Origin: Asterias rubens
Lineage: Eukaryota; Echinodermata; Asteroidea; Forcipulatida; Asteriidae
DNA: 64,000 bases
Reading direction: 5' to 3'
NCBI RefSeq assembly: GCF_902459465.1
Contig: NC_047068.1
Location: 21,103,195-21,167,194, forward strand
Shown one piece after another: positions 49,590 through 60,064 of this stretch; positions within the stretch are counted from its first letter, which is position 1; every line of letters starts with the position of its first letter. The notes under the pieces are model-generated. The model saw nothing but the letters and a program-made list of their open reading frames with translations, did no database searches and had not been told where the DNA came from. The position numbers and the translations under genes were made by a program.

Positions 49590-50047
49590 TTAAAGGCATT
49601 GGACCGTCGAAAATAATTATTCGCATAAAACCTTACCTGGTAAAGAGTAATGGAGAGCTGTTGATAGTACGAAACATTGTGAGAAACAGCCCCCTCTGAA
49701 GTAACGTCGGGTTTTCGAGAAAGAAGCAATTTCTCACTAAAATATTTGTATTAGATTTTGAGACCTCAAAATTTGATTTTGAGGTCTCGAAATCAAGCAT
49801 CTGAACGGCGCACAACTTGTGCAACAAATGCGCCTTTTCTTCCATTATCCTCTCGCAACTTCGACGACCAATTGAGAGCAGATTTTAACAGGTTTATGTT
49901 ATGCATAGTGTTGAGAAAAACCAAGTGAGAAGACTAGTCTTTGACAAAGTTACCAATAAGATCGGACAAAGAATTAAGAAAACGTTATTGACCTCCATAA
50001 GAAGAAATTGCATTGCTCACAAAAGTGCAATAGTGTCCAGTGCCTTG
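49590..50047 (-). mobile_element. TTAA-type MITE, family 1 relative
   Basis: Begins TTTAAAGGCATTGGACCGTC, contains the internal GAGACCTCAAAATTTGATTT inverted motif and ends AGTGTCCAGTGCCTT; the right TTAA is lost. Another short TTAAAGGCACCTGGCACC piece precedes it at 49537. Confidence 0.6.
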
Positions 50048-50149
50048 AATACAGACAATAAACATTATTATATAACACCCAAGCAGATCCTTGCCATTTG
50101 ATTGGAGGATTGTCCGTCACGTGATAGCAAATAAAAGTACCATTGCACG

Positions 50150-50575
50150 CCGAGTCACCGTGCTTTTTCGTTCCATCCGAAAAGTACCATTGCACGCTGG
50201 CACGCTGGCAGCGTGAAATGGTACTTTTCGGATGGAACGAAACAGCTGAGTAAAAACATCACTGCGTGCGCGTGTCTTTGGTAACGCAGCAGGTGTTACT
50301 GCAAGAAGGCATAATAAAATTACTAGCATTCGGCTTCTACAGTTGAAATTGTTTGTTTTGAAAGTTGTATCTTTCAATCAAAATTACAAAGTTCTACTTG
50401 GATGTTATATAAAACAAATAATGAATGTTTTTCATTCGTACAATGGTGCGAATTTGTTTATTCGTTGAAAGCAGGAATGTTCCATTCAACTCGGCTCCGC
50501 CTCGTTGAATAGAACATTCCATCTTTCAACTCATGAACATATTCGCACCATTGCACTCATAAACATTCATTATGT
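50150..50575. repeat. Two consecutive large stem-loop sequences
   Basis: First: GTTCCATCCGAAAAGTACCA (about 50170) and TGGTACTTTTCGGATGGAAC (about 50219) are perfect inverted repeats. Second: from about 50420 AATGAATGTTTTTCATTCGT and ATGGTGCGAATTTG, mirrored by GAACATATTCGCACCATTGC and AAACATTCATT near 50535-50573, with an inner hairpin GGAATGTTCCATTCAACTCG / TTGAATAGAACATTCC. This block is absent from the paralogous position near 59.5 kb, so it looks like an insertion. Confidence 0.7.
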
Positions 50576-50579
50576 GTAT

Positions 50580-51139
50580 ATTATCCCCCAATAAGCACTG
50601 ACATAACTCTCTCTCTGTGCTGTTCATGGATGTATAATATGCAAGTAAAAGGCCACTCGAGCTAAATCCCCATATGGTGCACTTGAATCAAAAATTCAAC
50701 ACGACTTATGGCACATAACATGTGTGTGTGATCAGAACGACCGACCCGGAAGCGCACGACCCGGAACACCACTTGAACACTCATAATGTACTGTACTCCG
50801 AGACCAACTTTGCAAACAAACCATCATGGACACGAAAACCTCAAAGTTCGGGGTATATCATGAGCCCACAACATTGCCTTTCATGTTTAGTGGACGACTG
50901 TTTAATGAACTTAATTAACTGAACTCACCTTAATTCCAACCAGAGTTCCAACTGGTGCACGGTGGTAAATATTTCTTGGTCTAAATTTTGTTATACTTTA
51001 TGTTGTGTGATGCTGTAAGATGCACAACTCCATTGACAAACAGTGGATCTCAATCGCATACCTTGAGTGTTTGATTATAGGGCTATTATTCGTGTTCATA
51101 CAGAGGAAACTATCTTTCAGCAGTGGCTCAGGTAAACGA
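50580..51139 (+). repeat. Direct repeat flanking element X, copy 1
   Basis: CAATAAGCACTGACATAACT through GGCTCAGGTAAACGA is nearly identical to 59505-60064, which flanks element X' in the same way, so the element and its left flank were copied together. Confidence 0.8.
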
Positions 51140-52029
51140 CAGTCTACCCGCAAAAAAAAATCGTTGCAACTCAAAGTTTAAAAAGAGAAATTTGTACGTA
51201 AAAATGGCTTCAAAAAGGAAGAAAACAAGTCACAAAAACACTGCAAATTTTCCCGTAACGAATGTCAGCAGCAGTCCCCAATTATGGATAGATTATTTCA
51301 TATTCTTCCCGAAAATGTTAAAAGCGAGACCGGATCGTACCTATTCCAGTCAGGATACAGCGAGTTCCACCCCGACCTCAAAGGCAGCGTTAGTCAATAA
51401 CGAAAGAGCCCGTCTATACCACGGGATGAATGAGCTGATCATCACTCAGCTCATAGTTTAGACAGGCGCTTTTACCATACCAACGAAAAACAGCTTGCTG
51501 CCATATTCGTCGATGATGTCATCGTCAGCCAATCACCCGATCAGGAAAACCATTCTGTCTAATAGATGATTTGTTCGTAAGGTGAGATTTGGATTAACGG
51601 TGGAAATCGCTGTATCCTGACTGGACTAGGTACCGATCCGGTCTCGCTTTTAACATTTCCAGGTAGAGTATGAAATAATTTATCCATACAATACATTGGA
51701 GACTGTTGCCGACAATCATAACGGGAAAACTTGCCGTGTTTTTGTGACTTGTTTTTCTCTGTTTTTTTTAAGCCATTTTTTACGTACAAATTTCTCTTTT
51801 TACAATTTGAGTTGCACCGATTTTTTTGGTACATAACGACAGATATGCTCTTCGTTTCAATTTACTGGTACATTATTTTGGTTGAGACTTTTCAGAAAAG
51901 GCTGAAAATGACCGCATTCCAGAAGCCCTTTTGACTAATTAATATTCACATAGAGGTCACGCACGAAAAAAAACGATGCATATTCTGCAGACAAATCACA
52001 AAGGAGATTAGTGACCTGCGGGTAGACTG
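51140..52029. mobile_element. Long-terminal-inverted-repeat element X (890 bp), family unknown
   Basis: Ends CAGTCTACCCGC at 51140 and GCGGGTAGACTG ending at 52029, flanked on both sides by ACGA (51136-51139 and 52030-52033), a possible 4-bp target duplication. Arms are inverted repeats: TTAAAAAGAGAAATTTGTAC, ATTTCATATTCTTCCCG-type and CAGTCAGGATACAGCGA segments recur in reverse complement from about 51840 to 51590. The left arm lacks roughly 200 bases present in the right arm and in the relative at 60065. The short open frames inside merely reflect the arms. Confidence 0.75.
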
Positions 52030-52052
52030 ACGAACGTCGTATTCACAGTGTG

Positions 52053-52338
52053 TTAAAGGCACTGGACACGTTTGGAAATTGTAAAAGACCAGTATTCTTT
52101 TTTGGTGTATCCCAACAATACGCAGAAAATAACAATCTGCGAAAATTTGGGCTCATTAGGTCACCGTATTTGCATTGAGAAAAAACTTACATACTTTGTG
52201 TGCTTTCATAGCATGTACAAGGTTTCAGCTGAGGTCTTTTACTATTTGAGTGAAAGGTTATCTCTTTACATCTCTCCATTGCTCGTTACCAAGTAAGTTT
52301 TTTTGCTAACAATTATTTTAAGTAACTACCAATAGTGT
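52053..52338 (+). mobile_element. TTAA-type MITE, family 1 relative, diverged
   Basis: Begins TTAAAGGCACTGGACACGTT directly after element X and ends AACTACCAATAGTGTACCTG; the right terminus is decayed. Confidence 0.55.
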
Positions 52339-52389
52339 ACCTGAACATAAAGGGGATATTGACCAGAGGGCACAGTTTCAATTTATAGT

Positions 52390-53430
52390 GCAGCTGCTTT
52401 TGACCGTTATATTCCCAATTTTTTGAAGCGCGATTTAACTCAAACTTCGGTTTCTCTCAATTCGATAAATCTCAGGTGTGAAACTTCAATTAAATTGCTT
52501 GGTGTGACTGTTCAAAACAACTTAAAATGGGACATACACATTGCGGAAGTTGTTTCTAAGGCATCCCGTAGGTTGTACACTTTGTGCGTACTATGTAAAT
52601 CCAAAGTACCTACTACAGACATGGTGGCAGTTTATACTTGTTATATTAGACCTGTTCTGGAATACGCTAGTCAAGTTTGGCACAGCTCTATTACTGAGCG
52701 CCAGGTTATTGCTGTTGAAAATGTTCAGAAACGTGCCGCCCGCATTATTCTTGGCCTTCAATATCAATCCTATACCATGGCACTTGAATTACTGGGCATC
52801 TCATCACTCAAGTCTAGAAGAGAAGACCTTTTTATAAAGTTTGGTAAGAACTTACTTGGATCCTCTAAGTTTAGGAACATGCTCCCCCCGGAAAAAACTA
52901 CTACACGTGATAGGGTACTTCGAGCCAGCACAGTAACCGGGCTTCACATTCCCAAGTGTCGTACTGAAAGGTACAAACGATCCACTATTCCTGCTCTTGC
53001 CCGCATTTTGTGAACTTCTGGCCAAATCCCCTCAGCTTAAAAATATCTATCTTCTTTTTTTATAGTAATGGATGGTTTAATTGTAAATTGCCTTTTTTTT
53101 TTTTTTTTTTTTTTTTAAATTGTTATTACCAAAATATGAGTTCTTGCCAACTGTGATTTGCCATTTCTTTATTTTTTTGCCATGTAGCGACTCCTAGTCT
53201 CATAAGTAATCATTGCTGTAACTTTAATGACAATTATATTGGTTTTTCTAAGTGAGCGATGGTTGGTTTTCTAATCTTATCAAATTGTTTTTGTGCTCTT
53301 TTTAAGTTTATACATTAATATTTTTAATAGTAATGTTTTTCAATTACTTTTTTGTAAACTGTGCATTTCGGCTTTTAAGCCGCTGTATTGCAGTGTTTTA
53401 ATAAATAAACCATGAATAATAATAATAAAA
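52390..53430 (+). mobile_element. 5'-truncated non-LTR retrotransposon (CR1/Jockey-like), reverse transcriptase C-terminus
   Basis: An open frame from about 52423 to 53013 encodes the end of a LINE ORF2: IKLLGVTVQNNLKWDIHI, then CYIRPVLEYASQVWHSSIT and VQKRAARIILG, a pattern typical of CR1/Jockey-clade elements. There is no upstream polymerase core or endonuclease. The 3' region includes a 27-base T run and ends in ATGAATAATAATAATAAAA near 53412-53430, a simple-repeat tail. The surviving 190-codon frame is intact, so the copy may be fairly young. Confidence 0.85.
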
Positions 53431-54150
53431 ACAAAACCTGTTAAGGCAGAACACTGTACCCACTTTTCTAAAGTTGCACACTTTGGGGGTGATGTTAGAC
53501 TTTTCCCAATCTCTACATAGTTTAGAGTTGGCCTACAAAATAATAACAATAAAATTAATATTAAATAATACAAAAAATTGGTTAAGTGCCTTGATGCCGA
53601 AAAACATCTCTAAGCGCATAATGAACAATAAATGTAGGCATACAATCAGTGAAAGAAACAATTACAAATAAGCAGACGACCAATAAATTATTAATATTAT
53701 TATTATTTATTCTTGAGGAATTTTACAATGCTGAATTATGAAAAATATATAGATGTAATGGGAAACTCTTCCGAACCAGGGTGATGCTTTTTACTTAAAA
53801 GTATGCTGGTTCGGTATCGATTCTTTCGGTACCGATTCCCGCAGTATCGATTATTTTGTAATACGGCCCCATTATGGACTCGCTACCCGGGGATGCTTAA
53901 GAAATCATGAGAAACAATAACATTGAGGTACCTTTAAAGTTGTTTCTTTATTTAATATTTTCATTGCAATATCTGAAGTTCTGTTCACCGATTGATTAAC
54001 ATGAAATGTCATCGTTGTCTTTTGCTCCTAATTTAGACGTTTTGTACCATTTTTTTTATGCTACGTATCAATTTTTCCTGATATTTTAAAAGCCCGAAAA
54101 GATCTGTAATAGTTTTAAAGATATTTCTCGTAAAAATATTTCTCTGTCAC

Positions 54151-57100
54151 TTAAATGTCATCGAACGACAGTCCAGTTCCTTTAAGCTTCTCTCTGCACA
54201 CATCACCCAGGGCTTTACTTTGAGCTTTAGATAGGCTTGTCTTCCAGCCACCAACAATACCTACATGAAGGCAGAAAAGGATCATTACTCAACTTAAAAT
54301 GACTACAAGTATAAAAGAGTGAGAGATTTAGATCTCCGAGACCCAAACTTGATGTCCCAAAACCAAAACTTGATGTCCCAAAACCAAAACTTGATGTTCC
54401 CAAACAATGGACAATGGTAGGTTTAATTTTCTACCATCTATTACCTTGTGACTCAACTTAATGATCGATTAATGAGCCTAATAAATATTCACCGCTTGTT
54501 ATTTGTATATTTAGTCACATGAAGTGCAGACAGCGGACACTGGTCTTTAACAATTGCCTTTGTTATAGAGGAATGTACTGGGGAAATTTTTGAGCTCGGT
54601 CACGGTAAATATTTTTAATGGGTTTTGTATAAAAAATGGTCTTATCTGACAGAAAAGTATGCCCGGCACATTAATTTTCTTGTGGTCCTTTAAGCTTAAA
54701 GGCCCAGTACTAAATGCTGTCTAGTCTACATTTATAGGTATGTGTTTTGGCTATGTGTGCTCACACTTGATTTTTTTTCCAATACCATTTCGCCTTCAAG
54801 ATCTGCTTACGAATCTTTTTATACACCTTATGCTTTGCGATTGCAAGCGATAAGACTTGAAACTGCCAAGGGCAGCCTGAACAGCAGGAAACGTCAGTTT
54901 GTACTCGTTAAGTTTACACTCCGTCGGTAAATCTTCGATTTAGTTCCATGCTTCTTCTCCTAATTGATTACTCCTGGGTGACAGGTTCTTTTTCTTTAGC
55001 TGCGCCACGCACTGGAACTCTCTACCACTTAAATTTAGATCTTGTCTCTGTACCACAAAATTCAAATCTCTTCTCAGAACTAATCTTACATCAGAGATTT
55101 TCAAGGAATAATTTTATTGTGTCTGTTGTCTTTCGTTAAGTTTTTGGTTTAAATGCACCTTTTCAGGGTGGATATGTGTGCATTACAAGTCTATAATATA
55201 GACTTGTAATATAGAATTGTATTATTATTGTGCGTATAAAATGTGGACTACTGAAGTTAAAACTAACCCTTTCTCATGAAGGATTGCCCGTCGGGGATAT
55301 CTTTGCCGAGAAACTCCTTAATCATTGTATCTGGATTTGCCATGGGGTTCTTCTTCATGTTCTCGAAGGTGCAGTGATCGGTGATGGCGTCTAGGATTTC
55401 ATCGGAGAAGGATTTCCCAAGAAACTCGCTGATTTGTTTCACCGTCCCGCGAAGATCCTTCACAAGAACCAAAGTATAAAAATGAGATTTAGAGTCAGAA
55501 TCTGTTTTTAAATCGGTTTTTAGAAAACAGATTGTGTTCGCCTCTGCAAATTGTTTCCAGTCAATGACAGTGAATACAATTTGTGTTGGGCAATTTTTAA
55601 CTTTGTTAATTAAGCAGAAGGTAAAATACTGAAATTCTGACAAAATATCATGCCGACGTAACGCATTTTAGCAACTATTTTGCAGTTTCCGCGTCTTTGA
55701 CCCCTAAACTCGCCTAAGACATGCATCTCTTTCAAGACTATTCGGTTTCTATTCTGTTGCAAATATTTGTGGTCAGTGATCTACATTGGTATATCATGAT
55801 GTCTTGTTAAGGAACATGATGACATTATGTCTTTGTGCACAAAACTAGGCACATGTACACCGCAGCAGTCGAGCGCAGTGCTCAACACTTGTGCGCCCGG
55901 TGCGCGTCGGATTGGTCTTGAAATTTGAATTGAGTGAGAACCTACATTCTTCATTTCTTCGAACCGTAGAAATAAAATGTGATCTAGGTGTCGTCTCTGA
56001 TAGAACTTTATGTCGTGATCCCACCATTTGCCGTAATGATCTAAAGAAAAACAAAACAAAGGGAGCTGTATTTCAAAGTGTAAAGCTTAAACTTAAACAG
56101 TAATTGTTGTCAACGACATAAGTATTTTTTTTTTACATACAAAAAATCATATAGCTCTCAACGGGGGTAGCAGACTTACCAGGTAAAATCAATAATTATT
56201 GTGCACATGCTTATGTCCAGATTGGCGGCTACAGGTAGATCACGATGTCATCATGCATTGCGGTGTAGAACATCCTTAGCAAAACCCTTGCCAACAGCCG
56301 TATAGCCGTAGGACGCATTTGGACACGGCCTTAGAACTACATAAACAATGGACATTTTCATGGGTCGAATTCACAAAGAGTTATATAGGACGAGTCCTAT
56401 GAGATAATAGGACGAGTAACTCGTCTTGTTATAGTCTTGCGAAATCAAACCCTGGTAATCTGCTGCCACCTAGTGTTCTAAACTATCCAGAAAATGTGAT
56501 ACCAATACTTACTTGTACCCTCCATGAACATCTCGAAGTGGTCGTCGAATTGTAGATTATCGCGAGGCGCAAACAATCTATAATGGTGAAAGTATGAGAC
56601 AACAACATCCTTTGGATTCCTGATGACATAGATAACCTTGACCTTCTTCTTCCACACTTGAGGAGGCAGGAGTTGAACCGGAAGATGTGACTTAATCAAC
56701 CGAGGGGAACTCATTGGAGCTTCTGCTAACATCTTGTGTGTTCTTGGGAGCTGTGTTAAAGGAAAGATACATTACGATTGCATTGCCACCCTATCATCAA
56801 GGCCTGACCCGGGACGTTACTCGTCTTACCAGCACAGAGAGTAAACAACGGGAGGGCGATGGATGGTCACGGTGAGTTCGGGTCAACTCCCTGGAACCAG
56901 TAACCACAGACCATAAAATCATCATCAACAGTAGATGCTTCCAAACGCAATCTTAAAACCTACGTGTTATATTTTGTTATAATTGCTTTTGTTGTTTTTT
57001 GTTTGTGAAGCGAAAAGTTAGACTGAGTTGCAACTTGGTGTAGTGTTAGTCAAGTACAATACCTGCTTGAAATTGTAGTGACGTCATCATGTTGTTTGTG

Positions 57101-58993
57101 ATGACAATTTTGTAAGTTCGGCAATATCTTGAGAACAAAGCAAATTAAATACATACTATTGTTACTTTTTTACCATGCTTGTACCCCCGGTTTTTGTAGT
57201 TGACAAAAACTCAATGTCTAGTTTTAATTGCTTGTGTTGTTTTTTGTTTGTTTGCGAAGCGCGTTGATCATATTTTGGTATTGCGCGATATAATTATAAG
57301 AGTTGTTATCCCTGTTAGTTGTGATCGTGCACAAATCTAAAATATGATTCCACCTGCACATTGTAGTTTTGATGCCAAGTATACAACCTCCAGATCAACC
57401 ACTGGCTCAAACACACATGTATCCCGCTAACCGAAGATTTCTTTTTGTTCTCCAACTGTTTGGGTAAACATGCTCACAGAGAGTAACTTTGAAGTAGTCA
57501 CACCCGTGATTTACCAGTGAAGCGTAAACACTCAACTTACATCTCTGTTTTGATGTCCTCCAACAGTCATCTCCAAGAATGGACCCCTCTCGAAATTATG
57601 GGTTGTGTTCAACGCATCTATGTCGCCGTCATGTAAAACAGCAGAGGCAATCTCTAGGGTCCACGTAGTACCTGAAAGAGAGGTAATCCGGGTACTAGAG
57701 GTACATTTTCAATTCATTCAATTAATAAAAAATAAATAAAAAATAAATAAATAAACATCCTTAAAGACACATGTTGCCTCGGATCGGGCGAGTTGGTCTT
57801 TAAAAAGCGTTTGAAACCGTTTGTTATGAAATTCAAATGTTTAGATGATCCACACAAACATGCCTCAAAAGTTTTCATTTTACGTCGCGAAGAAACACGG
57901 TCGGCCATTTTGTGAAGTCAAAACTTTTCTAAATCGTCGTCCAGAGGGAATGAATCGAAACAATCGTTTTAGTATATGACTATACTTGGTTGAGATTGAT
58001 TGAGCTTTCTAAGCACCTGTTGCTCACAGAACTTGGTAAGATCTATTTGTGGCTCCCCGATAATTTTAGACCTACATTGCATATGAAAGGTTTACACCAA
58101 CATTTGAATCCTTGGCCGGAGCTAGGGTGGGTAGCTCTTCTCGCGTAGACTTATGCCACAGACACGAAACAAATAATGAACTTGTAGCGCCCTTGAGTAC
58201 GGTATAAGGCTTTCTGTTGTGTGTGTAATGGCCTACGTGCAATATGATTTTGTGCACCCGCACCCCTCAGGTGCATCATGGGTAAAAGCACATGTGAATG
58301 GTATACACAGAATATATACAGTGAAGGTGAAGCAGAGAGTTTACATTTGGTCTCCAGTCCGTTCTCTTTATTCTGATACTCTTTAAAAGTTGTCATATCA
58401 ATTAGGACAATACAGTGTGTAATAATTTGCGACATTCATTTGATGCGGATGATAAGGGCATTCGTACATTGTGTTTATTTCTAGAACAGCTTACATTTTA
58501 GACCAAGGCCAAAGTTAGGGTGAAGGGTTGGAGGCTAAAGTCCCTCAGGCGATTTTCTTGATCTCTACAAACATGTTCAGCAATGCTACAAAAATCTGCT
58601 AAACCTCACTGAACCGTGTGATTGTGAAGCATTTAGGTTTGGGCTGTGTCTGTGCCCCATTTTATAGAGCTGCTTAAGCACACAATATTGCTTAACAATT
58701 TTCTGCCATGGAGCAGAAATGAGCTGAATATCAGTCACACAATGATTGTATATATGATATGGTAGTTCCACTGATAACCTTAATCCGGTCAGCAAACTCT
58801 TGTAGAGTCTTGCTACTTTTGTTCTGCATGATGCTGTAGGCCTACCTGATTTAGGGAAACTATCCACGAAGACGTCATCTTGTCTGACATGAAACGTTTT
58901 CAGATCATCCATGGTTGATCTAAGTACATCATTCGGTAGGCAAACCCCTTCATACTCGTAGGACTCGTGAAGTTGCACATCATCGGCATTCAT
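54151..58993 (-). CDS. Cytosolic sulfotransferase (SULT1-like) gene B, 303 aa, 6 exons, divergent C-terminus
   Basis: Paralogue of the neighbouring SULT genes, same strand. Exons (5' to 3'): 58993-58846, 57671-57541, 56750-56513, 56040-55946, 55457-55268, 54260-54151; 912 nt, 304 codons. The start ATG (MNADDVQLHES) has an in-frame TGA a few codons upstream, so there is no separate first exon as in gene A. PAPS loop SFPKSGTTW (Lys48), catalytic His115 in KSHLP, and RNPKDVVVSY (Arg137, Ser145) are all present, so catalysis is plausible. The C-terminal PAPS/dimer region is unusual: RKGIVGGWK has Gly272 where Asp is usual, and the dimer motif reads K-TSL-SK-AQS-K, so three of its four key residues (Thr, Val, Glu) are replaced by Ser, Lys and Lys. 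Might be monomeric or altered in cofactor handling. The sixth-from-start SULT-type exon is 190 nt instead of 181. Confidence 0.9.
54339..54407 (+). repeat. 21-bp tandem repeat, three copies, in last intron of SULT B
   Basis: CCAAAACTTGATGTCCCAAAA repeats at exact 21-base spacing (CTTGATG at 54348, 54369, 54390). Confidence 0.8.
54742..55165 (+). repeat. Decayed non-LTR retrotransposon C-terminus inside a SULT B intron
   Basis: The frame around 55000-55120 reads HWNSLPLKFRS and KFKSLLRTNLTSEIFKE-stop, resembling the end of LINE ORF2 proteins; the upstream part is frameshifted. Opposite strand to SULT B. Confidence 0.5.
56360..56450. repeat. Palindromic repeat in SULT B intron
   Basis: TATAGGACGAGTCCTATGAG followed by ATAGGACGAGTAACTCGTCT forms self-complementary GGACGAGTCC-type hairpins next to AATTCACAAAGAGTTA. 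Confidence 0.45.
57762..58045. repeat. TTAA-type repeat family 2 in SULT B intron
   Basis: TTAAAGACACATGTTGCCTC plus GGATCGGGCGAGTTGGTCTT matches the start of a repeat at 5287-5380 (TTAAAGGAACACGTTGCCTT, GGATCGGTCGAGTTGGTCTT). The far end is not clear. Confidence 0.5.
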
Positions 58994-59504
58994 CTTGGCA
59001 GTTTTGCCCCATCAGCTTGAGATACTTCTAAAACGAGGCAATGTGTTCACATAAAGAAGTAGCATTTATTTCTCTGTCTACTAATGTGACTTACAGTAGC
59101 GACTGGTATATTATTACTCCTTTTCAGACATCGCGGTTACACTAGGAGTGAACCCTGTTTGGTTTGGATGTAAACAGACAAATTTACCAATGTGCAATTT
59201 ACCATTATCTCAAAATGGCGTGTTGGTCTTTTGATGACCATGATAAGGCCGATGATAAAAGAGCCATACCATAGGTTCTATGATATGGGGCTTTGTACAT
59301 TGTATTTTATCCCAGAAAAACTAACAACTGAAGCCTTTTCCAGTGTTAGGGTAAGGGGTAGCTCTTTCGCCGCCCGTATCGCGTCGACGTACATTTATTA
59401 TTATTTTTTAACACTGTTTTTAATATGTCTTGACAATGTTTATACATATAAATCTAAAAGTGCAATAGTGTCCAGTGCCTTGAATACATACAATTAAACA
59501 TGAT

Positions 59505-60064
59505 TTTTCCCAATAAGCCCTGACATAACTCTCTCTCTGTGCTGTTCATGGATGTATAATATGCAAGTAAAAGGCCACTCCAGCTAAATCCCGATATGGT
59601 GCACTTGAATCAAAAATTCAACACGACTTATGGCACATAACATGTGTGTGTGTGATCAGAACGACCGACCCGGAAGCGCGCGACCCGGAACACCACTTGA
59701 ACACTCGTAATGTACTGTACTCTGAGGCCAACTTTGCAAACAAACCATCACTGACACGAAAACCTCAAAGTTCGGGGTATATCATGAGCCCACAACATTG
59801 CCTTTAATGTTTAGTGGATGACTGTTTTAATGAACTTAATTACCTGAACTTACCTTAATTCCAACCAGAGTTCCAACTGGTGCACGGTGGTAAATATTTC
59901 TTGGTCTAAATTTTGTTATACTTTATGTTGTGTGATGCTGTACGATGCACAACTCCATTGACAAACAGTGGAGGTCAATCGCAGACCTTGGGTGATTGAT
60001 TCTAGGGCTATTATTCGTGTTCATACAGAGGAAACTACTTTTAAGCTGTGGCTCAGGTAAACGA
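59505..60064 (+). repeat. Direct repeat flanking element X', copy 2
   Basis: Counterpart of 50580-51139, with a few substitutions and 1-2 base indels. Just left, 59459-59490 (GTGCAATAGTGTCCAGTGCC) matches 50024-50050, with the 500-bp stem-loop block missing between. Confidence 0.8.

Larger units (their letters stand above)
47778..54150. other. Spacer between SULT A and SULT B: repeats and mobile elements, one possible exon
   Basis: Upstream of SULT A a TATATAAAAG lies at 47824-47833, about 50 bp from the start codon but in plus orientation. The spacer then holds MITEs (48053, 49590, 52053), the unidentified open frame at 48862, stem-loops at 50150-50575, the long-inverted-repeat element at 51140-52029, and a truncated non-LTR element from about 52390 to 53430. 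53430-54150 is AT-rich with no recognisable feature. Confidence 0.6.

Noticed and set aside
51123-51834. Open frames with KKNRCNS and RNLYVK on both strands of element X
   Set aside because: The two frames are the same sequence read from opposite arms of an inverted repeat; arms of non-autonomous elements are not expected to be coding.
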